Numbered from the stretch's first letter, positions 1 through 8,491 are shown. The stretch: 64,000 nucleotides of DNA from Legionella fallonii LLAP-10 (GCF_000953135.1 NZ_LN614827.1:835001-899000), one strand, 5' to 3'. The notes: generated by a model from the sequence alone, not told the origin. Translations and numbers: made by a program.

Positions 1-141
1 CAAAAACAAGGAGCAATGGAGATGATGCGAGAATTGGCTCCATCTGTTATTGCAGCAGGGTTGCACCAACATGTCACTTTTAAAAATATAATAGTCGAAA
101 ATATTCTAATTGATGCAGCAAAAAATATTGAATTTCAATAG
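1..141 (+). CDS. C-terminal end of an unidentified protein (5' end outside window)
   Basis: Frame 1 is open from the window edge to a TAG at 139-141 and encodes 46 residues ending in NIEFQ. The piece is helical in character, with MEMMRELAPS followed by an alternating hydrophobic stretch. It has no motif I can assign. The start and most of the gene lie to the left. It is followed by about 120 bases before the tRNA promoter, so it is probably the last gene of an upstream transcription unit. Confidence 0.5.
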   Translation, partial: QKQGAMEMMRELAPSVIAAGLHQHVTFKNIIVENILIDAAKNIEFQ

Positions 142-262
142 GGCCGGTTTACATTTCTACTGTCTTGGTTAGATTGTCCTGATTTCTGCGCTCCGATGCT
201 CACATACTACGTGTATGTCGCGCTTTTGGGGCATTTTTTCTCAAGGTAAACAGACTCAAGAC

Positions 263-290
263 TTGCAATTTTCTCCTGATTGGGTATGCT
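263..290 (+). promoter_or_regulatory. Probable sigma70 promoter of tRNA-Lys
   Basis: A -35-like TTGCAA (263-268) is separated by 16 bases from a -10-like TATGCT (285-290). Transcription would begin roughly 7-12 bases downstream, just ahead of the mature tRNA 5' end at 302. The call rests on position and consensus match only. Confidence 0.45.
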
Positions 291-301
291 TAATTTGGGT
301 T

Positions 302-377
302 GGGTCGTTAGCTCAGCTGGTAGAGCAGGAGACTCTTAATCTCTTGGTCATAGGTTCGAACCCTATACGGCCTACCA
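302..377 (+). tRNA. tRNA-Lys (anticodon CTT)
   Basis: A 76-nt cloverleaf can be folded by hand. The acceptor arms GGGTCGT (302-308) and ACGGCCT (367-373) pair with two G-U wobbles. The D arm is GCTC/GAGC, and the anticodon stem GGAGA/TCTCT closes the loop CTCTTAA. The T loop is TTCGAAC. The CCA end is encoded (375-377). Anticodon CTT at 335-337 reads AAG. The sequence is close to bacterial tRNA-Lys genes. epmC follows about 50-100 bases downstream with no clear terminator between them. Confidence 0.95.
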
Positions 378-428
378 ATCCTAATTGTATCAATGTCTAT
401 GAATTTATGATTCGCAATATGGCTCGAA

Positions 429-1007
429 TTGTATAAAATAAAACGCTTATTATCTGTTTTTTTGAGTTGTCCTGTGCACTATTACCAAGATTTAATTACT
501 ATTTTTAATGAATGCTTTGCTTCTACGTATAATACTCGCTTGATAAAAGGTGATGATGAGCCTATTTATCTTCCTGCTGATGGTGAACGTCATTATAACG
601 CTTTATTTTTTGCTCATGGCTTTTTTAGCAGTGCTTTGCATGAATGCTCGCATTGGCTGATTGCGGGCGAGGATCGAAGAAAATTAGTCGATTTTGGTTA
701 TTGGTATATGCCAGATGGGCGTAATGCAGAGCAACAAGCGCTGTTTCAACAGGTTGAGGTAAAGCCTCAAGCCATTGAATGGATCTTGTCTCAAGCGACT
801 GGGCATAAGTTTCGCGTTAGTAGCGATAACTTAAACGGAGAGGCAACTGAGAATGATACGTTTAAAAAAGCCATCCACGCTCAAGTGCTGCATTATTGTC
901 AGCATGGACTATCTGAACGCGCTCATCAATTTCGTATGGCTTTATGTTCCTTTTACAAACAGTCAGCGGAATTTAAAATTGAGGATTTTGTGTTGGGCGA
1001 TCTGTAG
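429..1007 (+). CDS. epmC: Elongation factor P hydroxylase EpmC (YfcM family)
   Basis: EpmC hydroxylates the beta-lysyl-lysine made on EF-P by EpmA and EpmB, the last step of that modification. The protein matches E. coli EpmC closely along its length: NTRLIKGDDEPIYLPAD, then AHGFFSSALHE with HECSHW as the likely metal-binding segment, LVDFGYWYMPDGR, QVEVKPQA and HAQVLHY. As listed it is 192 residues from a TTG at 429, but the family is about 180 residues. A GTG at 474 (giving an HYYQDL start) or a TTG at 462 fits better. None has a strong ribosome-binding site. epmA and epmB are not in this window. It lies directly after tRNA-Lys. Confidence 0.9.
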   Translation: MYKIKRLLSVFLSCPVHYYQDLITIFNECFASTYNTRLIKGDDEPIYLPADGERHYNALFFAHGFFSSALHECSHWLIAGEDRRKLVDFGYWYMPDGRNAEQQALFQQVEVKPQAIEWILSQATGHKFRVSSDNLNGEATENDTFKKAIHAQVLHYCQHGLSERAHQFRMALCSFYKQSAEFKIEDFVLGDL

Positions 1008-1046
1008 AACTTATAACAACATCATCATCGCAAATTTGGTAAGAAG

Positions 1047-1093
1047 CCTCTGTAGTCTTGATGCAGCGTAGTGCTGCATCAAGACTACAGAGG
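1047..1093. terminator. Long perfect hairpin between convergent genes (bidirectional terminator or repeat)
   Basis: Arms 1047-1067 and 1073-1093 are perfectly complementary over 21 bp around a 5-nt loop. The hairpin lies between the ends of epmC (+) and the NTPDase gene (-), where a bidirectional terminator is expected. There is no clear T-tract on either side, so it may instead be a dispersed palindromic repeat used as a transcription barrier. Confidence 0.5.
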
Positions 1094-1119
1094 GACAAAA
1101 GGATCCAATTGACCATTTA

Positions 1120-2262
1120 CTAACTCAGATGATGCAATACCACGCCCTTTGTCCAATCAAGGTTGATACTTGGTGAAATGTAATTCACTGTCTGTTCAGG
1201 AGAAATTCCATATCCATCAACCATTAATGCATAAAAATAAGAGGAAAAAAGACAATAACCATAGATGTAGTCATCATTTGGGTATTGTGCATCCAATTTG
1301 CTCCATTGTTGATGACAGATTTGACTATCTGCTTGCTCAATTAAGCTTTGGTTAGTTAATTGACCATTTACAAAATTAAATAGTTTATTATCAGCCAGAT
1401 TGGTTAGGCCTCCGATGGCATACCATGAATCTACAGAATTTGCTGCCAGTACTGGCTGTATGGTTTTACTCACCCCGTGGACTGCATTCATTAAGGAGGA
1501 TACTTCTTGCTCACACGATAAGGCATTACCTAGTCCCATTTCACCGTCAGGAAGAGGATAGTCATTAGTAAAACAGGAGGTTGAATTTAGAAATTGGTGT
1601 GACATTTCAGTTTGTCCTAGCCCTAAAAAACTATGCACAAATAAGTTGATACGTTGGCCATAGATATTGAGCTCGACTTGAGAGCGCCCATGTATGTTTT
1701 CATTTTTCTGTATTGGGAAAACAATTTGTACTGAAGCTCCACCCATATCCATAACACCTATAGCTTTATTCTGAACGGATTTTAAGGTGCCTAAATGGTA
1801 ATTAACAGAAAGCCAATCGTATAAAGCCTCCTCATTGCCGGTTATCGTTTTTGCTTCAACAAAATGCCACTGAGTTTGCTGAGTAAACCAACGTTGTAAT
1901 TCTTGATAATAAAGTTTCTGTTTTGATGCAGGTAACAGTCTCATGCCCGCTGTAGCGTAAAAATATACTGGTCCTTGTTGAGTAGGAGCACCCGATAATA
2001 AAATGGTAAGATAGGCGTCAATAGTATTGTAGTTAGGATCAATAGTAGCAAAACCTGGTTTGATTTTTTTGGTCCATATTTCATTGATATTTGTAGGGGT
2101 GTTGGTTTCGTCCAGATCGTATGCATAGATGTGAACTCTAGAGCCAGTACTTCCTGCATCAATCACAGTGATGCATTGATGTTTATCACAAGAAGCGTTT
2201 TCAGCAGAAACAGTCGGGACAATTATGAATAAGGACAATAATAGTATAAGAAAACGAGGCAT
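1120..2262 (-). CDS. Secreted ecto-NTPDase (GDA1/CD39 apyrase family)
   Basis: The enzyme hydrolyses nucleoside tri- and diphosphates outside the cytoplasm. Residues 1-20 form a signal peptide ending in VSA. Apyrase-conserved regions are visible: ACR1 DAGSTGSRVH (35-44), ACR2 FYATAGMRLLP (101-111), an ACR3-like segment GNEEALYDW (142-150) with the probable catalytic Glu, and ACR4 GVMDMGGASVQ (169-179). The length of 380 residues matches the L. pneumophila NTPDases Lpg1905 (about 393) and Lpg0971. The family is typical of eukaryotes, and Lpg1905 has been linked to intracellular growth. The gene is monocistronic and converges with epmC. I cannot say which of the two L. pneumophila paralogues it matches. 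Confidence 0.9.
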   Translation of the reverse strand: MPRFLILLLSLFIIVPTVSAENASCDKHQCITVIDAGSTGSRVHIYAYDLDETNTPTNINEIWTKKIKPGFATIDPNYNTIDAYLTILLSGAPTQQGPVYFYATAGMRLLPASKQKLYYQELQRWFTQQTQWHFVEAKTITGNEEALYDWLSVNYHLGTLKSVQNKAIGVMDMGGASVQIVFPIQKNENIHGRSQVELNIYGQRINLFVHSFLGLGQTEMSHQFLNSTSCFTNDYPLPDGEMGLGNALSCEQEVSSLMNAVHGVSKTIQPVLAANSVDSWYAIGGLTNLADNKLFNFVNGQLTNQSLIEQADSQICHQQWSKLDAQYPNDDYIYGYCLFSSYFYALMVDGYGISPEQTVNYISPSINLDWTKGVVLHHLS

Positions 2263-2481
2263 AGTGATGGGCCAAATTCAAAGTGTGAGTATGATACATT
2301 GTGTATATTTTATTGTCAATAGAGATATCAACATGTTGATTTATGGCGTTTTTTAAAAGTCAGAATAATGGTAAATATTTTACTTTTTGATTAAAAAATG
2401 ATAATATTATGCTTTTTTATATCGTGTATATTTTTTGGACTCACGAAAAAACAATATTTTAAATTATTGGATAATCACAAC

Positions 2482-3384
2482 ATGAAATCCCGTGAATATA
2501 AAGGTTCTTTATACGCAATAATATCAGGACTTCTCTATGGTTTTATTGGCTATTTTGGATTAAGTGCCATTAATGGCAACCTCTCAGCCAGCAATATGTT
2601 ATTTTGGCGATTTTTAATTTCCAGCGCTATTATTTTGATTATTATATTGCCTCAAATAAAACGCATTAATGATTCTTATACACAGATGTTTGGCGCTTTT
2701 ATCAGTGGTGCATTTTATTATGGTATTTCGACCTTACTTTATTTCTTTGCGAGCCAATACTTAGGTTCGGGGCTGTCTATGGTGATATTTTTTACCTATC
2801 CAGTCATTATTATGCTATTAAATTATTTTCTTTATGGACAAGCCATACCTAAAGCTTATTATCTTGCCATTTTCATTCTGTTGACTGGTATGGTGTTACT
2901 AGTTGATATGAAGGAGATGGCTTTTGATTTGACCGGTATTTTCCTAGGATTGGCTTCTGCATTGTTTTATGCGGGTTATATTATGTTTAGTAAGAAGAAC
3001 CCCGTCTCTCCTAATGTTTCTACCTTGATGGTTAGTCTTGGCTGTATGATGACTAGCTTTTTCGTTTCTTTTTTTACTAATACGTTAACGATACCTACTT
3101 CAATGGAAGTGTGGTTGAATTTATTAGGGATAGGGATAGTAGCCACTGTATTACCTATTTTATTGATGTTACATAGCTTAAAATATATTAGCTCCGAAAA
3201 AGCATCTATTTTATCGGTTTTAGAACCTGTATTTGTTGTCATATTAGGTGTACTTTTATTGAATGAAGAGTTGGAGTCATGGCATGCTTTAGGCGTTATT
3301 TTTGTGTTAGCTGGAGCTTTGATTACCTTATTTAGTCATAAAATAGGGGCATCGCAGAAACTGCTATCAGAACAAGCAGAGTAA
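2482..3384 (+). CDS. EamA/DMT-family inner-membrane transporter
   Basis: This is a drug/metabolite transporter-superfamily permease with about ten hydrophobic segments arranged as two EamA halves of five each. The second half begins near LTGIFLGLASALFYAGYI. A conserved-type segment LEPVFVVILGVLLLNEEL lies near the C-terminus. I chose the ATG at 2482 (MKSREYKG), giving 300 residues, the usual length. An upstream ATG at 2398 would add 28 residues with an extra hydrophobic stretch and has no ribosome-binding site. The substrate cannot be inferred. It is transcribed divergently from the NTPDase gene, with about 135-220 bases between for both promoters. Confidence 0.85.
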   Translation: MKSREYKGSLYAIISGLLYGFIGYFGLSAINGNLSASNMLFWRFLISSAIILIIILPQIKRINDSYTQMFGAFISGAFYYGISTLLYFFASQYLGSGLSMVIFFTYPVIIMLLNYFLYGQAIPKAYYLAIFILLTGMVLLVDMKEMAFDLTGIFLGLASALFYAGYIMFSKKNPVSPNVSTLMVSLGCMMTSFFVSFFTNTLTIPTSMEVWLNLLGIGIVATVLPILLMLHSLKYISSEKASILSVLEPVFVVILGVLLLNEELESWHALGVIFVLAGALITLFSHKIGASQKLLSEQAE

Positions 3385-3397
3385 CTTCCTGAGATAG

Positions 3398-4321
3398 TTA
3401 TTTTGTCTTTGTGAGTGTTGAATAACTTAACCAATGATTAATCATTTCATGGTCAGATATTTGGAGTAGGGCTGGAGCATGTCCTGCATCTTCAATTTCA
3501 CATACCTCTATGTTAGGTTTTTTTCTACGCATTTTTCTTATAATTGTTAGAGGGAGTAATTCAGATCGCGCACCACGGATGACTAAAATAGGGCAAGAAA
3601 TTTTCTCCCAATAAGACCACAGATCGATATCATAAAATATTCCTTCTAGCGCTTTATGAGGATGGTGAAAGAAATCCATTACAACGTGCATTGTTGATTT
3701 GGGGTTTTTAATTGCGGGGTCTGCTTTGACCACGAATAGATTAGGTTCCTGTTGTACAATGCTATTCTTTGTAAAATCATCCCATTGTTCTTCGCTTAAT
3801 TGACCGAAGTCAGAATAGTTTTTTTTGTAATATTGTTTTGCTTCTTCTACACTTTTGAATTCGGGCTCGTTACCTATATATTTGGCCAGCTTCCTTAACG
3901 CATGGATGGGGATTTGTGGACCAACATCGTTTAGTATTAATCTTTTGATAGGTGATCCGGGCTGAGCCGCTAACATCATTCCTATCATGCCACCCATTGA
4001 GGTGCCTATCCAATCAATAGATTGAGCGCCCGTTCGTGCAATAAGAACATTCAGGTCAGCCATGTATTGATTGAAATTATAATGGTGAGACTGCTTAAAC
4101 CAAGAACTATCGCCACGCCCGACAACATCGGGACAAAAAACATGACGACCTTGCATACTAAGATATTGAGCTAATGCATCAAAGTCACGACCATTACGCG
4201 AATAGCCATGTACGCAAATTACCGCAGGGAGCTGCTCAGAGGCCTCTCCCCATTCAGTATAAACCATATTATGGAACCCCTCTTCAGAAATTCCTAGGAT
4301 GCTATTTGTTTTCATTGGCAT
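3398..4321 (-). CDS. Alpha/beta-fold hydrolase
   Basis: This is a cytoplasmic alpha/beta hydrolase of about 307 residues. The oxyanion-hole segment VICVHGYSRNGRDF lies near residue 40. The nucleophile elbow is GTSMGG, with the catalytic Ser near residue 110. The catalytic His is in EDAGHAPALL near the C-terminus. The acid is probably in the ILVIRGARSELL strand region. The substrate is unknown. The start is ATG 4321 or ATG 4315; a TTG at 4336 would run into the small lipoprotein gene. The gene begins only 5 bases after that gene's stop, so the two are probably co-transcribed. It converges with the DMT transporter, 13 bases away. Confidence 0.8.
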   Translation of the reverse strand: MPMKTNSILGISEEGFHNMVYTEWGEASEQLPAVICVHGYSRNGRDFDALAQYLSMQGRHVFCPDVVGRGDSSWFKQSHHYNFNQYMADLNVLIARTGAQSIDWIGTSMGGMIGMMLAAQPGSPIKRLILNDVGPQIPIHALRKLAKYIGNEPEFKSVEEAKQYYKKNYSDFGQLSEEQWDDFTKNSIVQQEPNLFVVKADPAIKNPKSTMHVVMDFFHHPHKALEGIFYDIDLWSYWEKISCPILVIRGARSELLPLTIIRKMRRKKPNIEVCEIEDAGHAPALLQISDHEMINHWLSYSTLTKTK

Positions 4322-4326
4322 TTTAT

Positions 4327-4464
4327 TTAGTACCAATTACCGACGCCACCGCATCCACAACAGCTATCGCCACAAACGCTAGAACCACAACCTCCATCGC
4401 TACAACAACTACTAAGTAAAGAAGAGGCGGCAACGACCATTAAGACCAGTATTATTTTTTTCAT
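4327..4464 (-). CDS. Tiny Cys/Gly-rich lipoprotein, 45 aa
   Basis: A 45-codon frame on the minus strand starts with ATG at 4464 and ends in TAA at 4327. It has a good ribosome-binding site (AAGGA, 6 bases before the ATG). Residues 1-19 look like a lipoprotein signal peptide (MKKII, then a hydrophobic run) leading to the lipobox LSSC with Cys20. The mature part is 26 residues, CCSDGGCGSSVCGDSCCGCG followed by GVGNWY, and has 8 cysteines and 8 glycines. I know no family for it. The density of Cys suggests metal binding or disulfides. It sits just upstream of, and probably in operon with, the alpha/beta hydrolase. It is short enough to be missed by gene finders. Confidence 0.65.
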   Translation of the reverse strand: MKKIILVLMVVAASSLLSSCCSDGGCGSSVCGDSCCGCGGVGNWY

Positions 4465-4581
4465 TGGCTGTCCTTGTCATGTTGTGTACTTTAAATATAC
4501 TATATGATTCCTAATTTATCCAATAAGTTCATTGTATTGACTTTTTTGCACCAGTGAAAGTTCCAGACAAACGTCGTGGTG

Positions 4582-4615
4582 CGGCATAAAAAGCATGGTG
4601 ATGCTCTTTATGCCG
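4582..4615. repeat. Short hairpin in the 4465-4895 intergenic stretch
   Basis: CGGCATAAA (4582-4590) and TTTATGCCG (4607-4615) form a perfect 9-bp stem, extended inside by AGCAT/ATGCT. Its role is unknown. The surrounding 430 bases contain only this hairpin, a decayed coding fragment (4624-4791) and the roxA terminator. Confidence 0.4.
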
Positions 4616-4623
4616 ACTTGGCA

Positions 4624-4791
4624 TTAATTAATTTCTAAAACTGAACTGTGCTCGATAGGTAGGGAATGATGGGGATGCTTTAACGGCAGAAGAATATCAT
4701 AGAAGTGAGATAGTTTTTTATCTCCTTTTGCAGCGAACAGTGCCGCATGGGGTTCCAGTATAGTTAGATCGGCATCGTTAAAGAGTACTCT
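4624..4791 (-). pseudogene. Possible C-terminal remnant of a lost gene
   Basis: A minus-strand frame is open for 55 codons to a TAA at 4624-4626 but has no start codon: an in-frame TAA (4792-4794) lies immediately upstream. The encoded text (NDADLTILEPHAALFAAKGD, later HPHHSLPIEHSSVLEIN) has ordinary protein composition. That suggests the tail of a gene whose front has been deleted. I do not recognise the family, and chance openness cannot be excluded. Confidence 0.3.
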
Positions 4792-4816
4792 TTAGGCATA
4801 AGCCAGAACAAATAAA

Positions 4817-4879
4817 AATAAAATTGGGCAAACCATACACAAGAATCATGTTTTTGTGTATGGCTTGCCCAATTTTATT
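4817..4879 (-). terminator. Strong rho-independent-like terminator downstream of roxA
   Basis: Arms 4817-4845 and 4851-4879 form a stem of about 29 bp with one A-C mismatch and one G-U pair around the loop TCATG. Reading on the minus strand, the stem is followed by a T-rich run (complement of AATAAAAATAAAA). It lies 17 bases beyond the roxA stop codon, as expected for its terminator. Confidence 0.75.
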
Positions 4880-4895
4880 CCACCTTTAGGAAGGT

Positions 4896-6083
4896 CTATT
4901 GCTCGTTTTCTTGAAACTGCAACCATTGCAACTTCCATAACTCATACAGGAATAATTGGTTATTATCATTATCCAAATAGTGTTGTAAGTCTTGGGTTGG
5001 TAGAAAGCGATTATTGGCGACTAGTTTAATCAGATCAGGAGAAACACCTTCAACATCCCACTGACAGCCATTGATATACAATAGATATTCTGAATTTTGA
5101 TTACCTTGATAGGCAAATCGACAACAAGGGTCTCTAACTAATCCGGAATATTGCTGCAGTTCTCCTATAAAACTAGGTAGATCAATAAGCTCATTCTCTT
5201 CTAGGGCTAGAGGGAGGTGCTGTTCTGAACTTTGATCCAGACGGGTGGAAAAACATCCAAACCAGGATTTAATAAGATGTTCATCATTTAATAGTTGCTG
5301 TAACAAAGATTGAGCATTTTTCCAGGATGATTCAGTGAGTTCAGAAGTATTTTTTAACTGAGACCAGTCGGGATCCTGGTACAAGGTCTTAAAATATTCT
5401 TTTTCGGATAAATAGTCCCCTAAGCTATCCCATAATTCTTGTCCTTGGTAGCTTCTATAACCAAAAGAATAAGTCATACACTCGTCAGAAAGTGCAATGC
5501 CATAATGACCTATATGGGGAGGAAGATAGAGCATGTCTCCTTCTTCGAGAATGAATCGCTCTTCTACATTAAATTCATTCATGATACGTAACTCAAGGTT
5601 CTCTATATAGTTACTAGGATTACAGTTCTGTGAGGTTAAAGACCATTCACGTCGTCCTTGAGCTTGAAATAAAAACACATCATAGTTGTCGTAATGAGGT
5701 CCGACACTGCCATGAAGTGCTGCGTAACTGATCATCACATCATCGACACGCCATTGAGGAATGAAATCAAAATGATTTAATAACTCATAAACCTCAGGAA
5801 TAATGCGATCAACACCTTGAACTAGAAGCGTCCAATTAGTTTTAGGTAATGTGCTGAAATCAGCATCGGTAAAAGGTCCTCGCTTTAAATGCCAGTGAGG
5901 CATAGCCTTAGGCGTTTCAATGACAATACGACTTTCTATATCTTCTTCAAGAGCTAGGCCAGCAAGCTCATCAGGTGATAAAGGATTGATAAAATCAGGC
6001 AATGCCTGACGGATTACTAGTGGTTTTTTTTGCCAGTATTCACTGAGAAAAGTTTTTAAAGTAATTTCATGGAAATGAATCAT
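4896..6083 (-). CDS. roxA: Ribosomal protein uL16 3-hydroxylase RoxA (YcfD, JmjC/cupin-4)
   Basis: This is a 2-oxoglutarate/Fe(II) oxygenase that hydroxylates an arginine of ribosomal protein L16 in E. coli. The 395-residue protein begins with the family's YWQKKPLVIRQALPDF segment. The JmjC iron ligands are in GPHYDNYDVF (HxD, about residues 129-131) and PPHIGHYGIAL (distal His near 187-190). These positions agree with the H125/D127/H187 arrangement of E. coli YcfD. A winged-helix-like C-terminal part follows. The gene is monocistronic, with a strong hairpin 3' to it. Confidence 0.92.
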   Translation of the reverse strand: MIHFHEITLKTFLSEYWQKKPLVIRQALPDFINPLSPDELAGLALEEDIESRIVIETPKAMPHWHLKRGPFTDADFSTLPKTNWTLLVQGVDRIIPEVYELLNHFDFIPQWRVDDVMISYAALHGSVGPHYDNYDVFLFQAQGRREWSLTSQNCNPSNYIENLELRIMNEFNVEERFILEEGDMLYLPPHIGHYGIALSDECMTYSFGYRSYQGQELWDSLGDYLSEKEYFKTLYQDPDWSQLKNTSELTESSWKNAQSLLQQLLNDEHLIKSWFGCFSTRLDQSSEQHLPLALEENELIDLPSFIGELQQYSGLVRDPCCRFAYQGNQNSEYLLYINGCQWDVEGVSPDLIKLVANNRFLPTQDLQHYLDNDNNQLFLYELWKLQWLQFQENEQ

Positions 6084-6316
6084 GGGTTGCTTAAAGAGGA
6101 TAATTTAAAGTGATTAATTTAAACATTTTGAGGCTACGGTAAGCAACTGGTAATTACTTTAATTGAATAAAATATTTTTTTACTTTGGCGCATCTTAGCT
6201 ATTATTTGTTGACATAAAAGTAGGTCGGATTCCAGGGCCTAAGAAAGGTATTTCGTCCTTAACCTGGGAGCCTTTTGGATTGACAATTTATCTGTATGCT
6301 GTTGGCCTAAAGGGCA

Positions 6317-6574
6317 ATGAAGAGCCTTATCAGATTCCACCAGATCCAGAGACAGGACAACGTCAATTTAATTTTAAACATGCTGTATTTGAAGGAAAAA
6401 GGGAAATGTTTGCGCCAGGTTATAGAAGGACTGACACACCCCGAAGAAAATAAACGAATGAAATTAGGAGAAGCAGTTAGCATTCTGAGCCAGTTATTAG
6501 GGAGAAATATGCTGCAGGAACAAATTGAACTAGAAGATGCAGAACCCTCTTCCCAAAGAACTTTGCGGATCTAG
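6317..6574 (+). CDS. Hypothetical small protein, 85 aa
   Basis: The frame starts with ATG 6317 and has a plausible ribosome-binding site (AAAGGG, 2 bases before the ATG, rather close). The product is polar and helical, with KGKCLRQVIEGLTHPEENKR and LGEAVSILSQLLGRNML as the most protein-like segments. I know no family. A second open frame (about 6215-6451) overlaps its first half and also reads like protein (for example YQIPPDPETGQRQFNFKHAV). This could therefore be a frameshifted remnant of one longer gene, with the A-run near 6400 as a candidate slip point. Confidence 0.4.
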   Translation: MKSLIRFHQIQRQDNVNLILNMLYLKEKGKCLRQVIEGLTHPEENKRMKLGEAVSILSQLLGRNMLQEQIELEDAEPSSQRTLRI

Positions 6575-6697
6575 TTATTGATCTAGAGACTTATTATTTT
6601 TAGTTTTGCACGATTGAACTTTGATACCCCTATTTTTTAATGCGGATTTAAGGTGGTTATAAGTTTTATAAACATGAACTTTCCTTCTATCATCAAT

Positions 6698-8491
6698 TTA
6701 ATTGTTTTGAAGAATACGCTCTAACTCACCCTTGGCCTGACGTGCAAAATTAATAAGATCTTTTTCTTCTTCAAAAAATTCGAACGATTTACGCAAGCTT
6801 GCTTCATCAAACTTCTTGAAAGCAGTGACTTTTTTCTCTGCATCCTCAGCTTTATAACCAAGAAACTTCAATATTTCTTTAGTCATGACTAAAGAAGAAT
6901 CAAATAGTTCTCTTCGGAAGTAGTCTACTCCCAATTTATGCAATTCGTAGGCATGTCGACGATTTCGTGCACGAGCATAAATTTTGAGGTGGGGGAATTC
7001 CCGCTTGGCCAGCTTGACTATTTCCAAATTGGTGTCTGCATTTCCGACTGCAACGATTAACAATTTGGCGTGTTGGGCTCCCGCACTTTGCAAAAGATCG
7101 AGTCTATTGGCATCACCAAAATATCCTTTGTATCCAAATTTTCTCAATAACTCAATTTGTTCTGGATTTTTTTCCAATACCGTGACTTTTATCTTTTCGC
7201 CATTAAGCATGCGACCAATAATTTGTCCGAAACGCCCATAACCTGCGAGTATGATGCCATTTTTTTCTGATATATGATCGTATTCTCTTTGCGGGATAAG
7301 ACTCATAAGTTTAGGTACCGCATATTTAAGGTACAGGAGCATTAAAAAAGGTGTTGCCAACATGGATAAGGCAACAACCAAGGTGAAAAATGCTCCGGCA
7401 GCATCAGGAATCACTTCTGTTTTGGTTGCATATTTAAAGAGGACAAAAGCAAACTCACCTCCCTGAGAGAGCGCTACAGCAAAACCTATAGTCTGGATTT
7501 TTGTTAATTCGAAAATCCGCCCTAGTATCAGTAAAATAAGTGTTTTGATTGCCATTAAACCAAAGACAGCAGCAATAATCAGAGACATTTTTTGAGATAA
7601 CAGGGTGAAATTCATCCCCATACCTACAGAGATAAAGAATAAGCCAAGCAATAATCCTTTAAATGGTTGAATATCTGCTTCAACAGTATGTTTGTATTGC
7701 GAGTTAGCCAAAACAACACCGGCAATAAACGCTCCTAGAGCAGGAGATACTCCGATGCATTCCATTAATAGAGTAATTCCTACAACTAATGCGAGTGAAA
7801 AGGCAGTAAAGACTTCTCGTAAATGAGAGCGTGCAATCATTAAAAATAAATGTTGGGATAAATAGTGGCCTGTGAGAATAATTATACCAATCACGCCAGT
7901 GCTTAATAGAGCGTGAAGCCATTTGGGAAGTTGGCTAATAAAAGTAGGTTCATGGGTGCTAACAGTAACATCACCCTGGATGGAAAGTAGGGGGATAATG
8001 ATTAAAATGGGAATGACAGCGATATCTTGAAATAATAAGGTTGCAAAGGAAGCTTCACCTTCGGTGGTTTTTAATAAATTTCGCTCCTGAAGCATTTGTA
8101 TGACCAAGGCTGTAGAGGAGAGAGTTAGTGCCATGCCCATTGCTAAAGAAGGGCGCCACTCATAACCTAAAAGGATACCAACTCCAGTCAAGGTACTTGC
8201 AGTCAGAAGTACTTGAAAGCCGCCTAAGCCTATAATTAATTTTCTGAGTTTCCATAATTGGGGCGGTTCTAATTCTAATCCTATCAGAAACATCATCATG
8301 ATCACGCCAAATTCTGCAAAATGCATAATTTGTTCTGCGTTTCCTATGAGTTTAAAGCCGTAGGGTCCAATGAGAATTCCAACAATCAGATAACCTATAA
8401 CTGAACCCATTTTAAAGCGACTGGCTAGAGGAACCATGAAACTGGCTGCGGCAAGGAAGATAAATGTATTTAATAGAAGATTTTGTCCCAT
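6698..8491 (-). CDS. Kef/YbaL-type monovalent cation:proton antiporter with RCK domain
   Basis: This CPA2-family antiporter is 597 residues long. About 12 membrane segments fill residues 1-390; MMMFLIGLELEPPQLWKLR and SPALGAFIAGVVLANSQYKH are typical of Kef proteins. A cytosolic RCK/TrkA-N domain follows (about 408-530) with the Rossmann motif GYGRFGQIIG and GDANRLDLLQSAG. The last 60 residues are charged and helical. The likely role is K+ (or Na+) efflux coupled to H+, gated by a nucleotide or glutathione adduct as in KefB/KefC. The exact subtype cannot be decided by eye. No KefF/KefG-like partner is adjacent. Confidence 0.88.
   Translation of the reverse strand: MGQNLLLNTFIFLAAASFMVPLASRFKMGSVIGYLIVGILIGPYGFKLIGNAEQIMHFAEFGVIMMMFLIGLELEPPQLWKLRKLIIGLGGFQVLLTASTLTGVGILLGYEWRPSLAMGMALTLSSTALVIQMLQERNLLKTTEGEASFATLLFQDIAVIPILIIIPLLSIQGDVTVSTHEPTFISQLPKWLHALLSTGVIGIIILTGHYLSQHLFLMIARSHLREVFTAFSLALVVGITLLMECIGVSPALGAFIAGVVLANSQYKHTVEADIQPFKGLLLGLFFISVGMGMNFTLLSQKMSLIIAAVFGLMAIKTLILLILGRIFELTKIQTIGFAVALSQGGEFAFVLFKYATKTEVIPDAAGAFFTLVVALSMLATPFLMLLYLKYAVPKLMSLIPQREYDHISEKNGIILAGYGRFGQIIGRMLNGEKIKVTVLEKNPEQIELLRKFGYKGYFGDANRLDLLQSAGAQHAKLLIVAVGNADTNLEIVKLAKREFPHLKIYARARNRRHAYELHKLGVDYFRRELFDSSLVMTKEILKFLGYKAEDAEKKVTAFKKFDEASLRKSFEFFEEEKDLINFARQAKGELERILQNN

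Noticed and set aside
215..436. Open frame running through the tRNA-Lys gene
   Set aside because: It overlaps the whole tRNA and its protein text is the translated tRNA; no ribosome-binding site or family.
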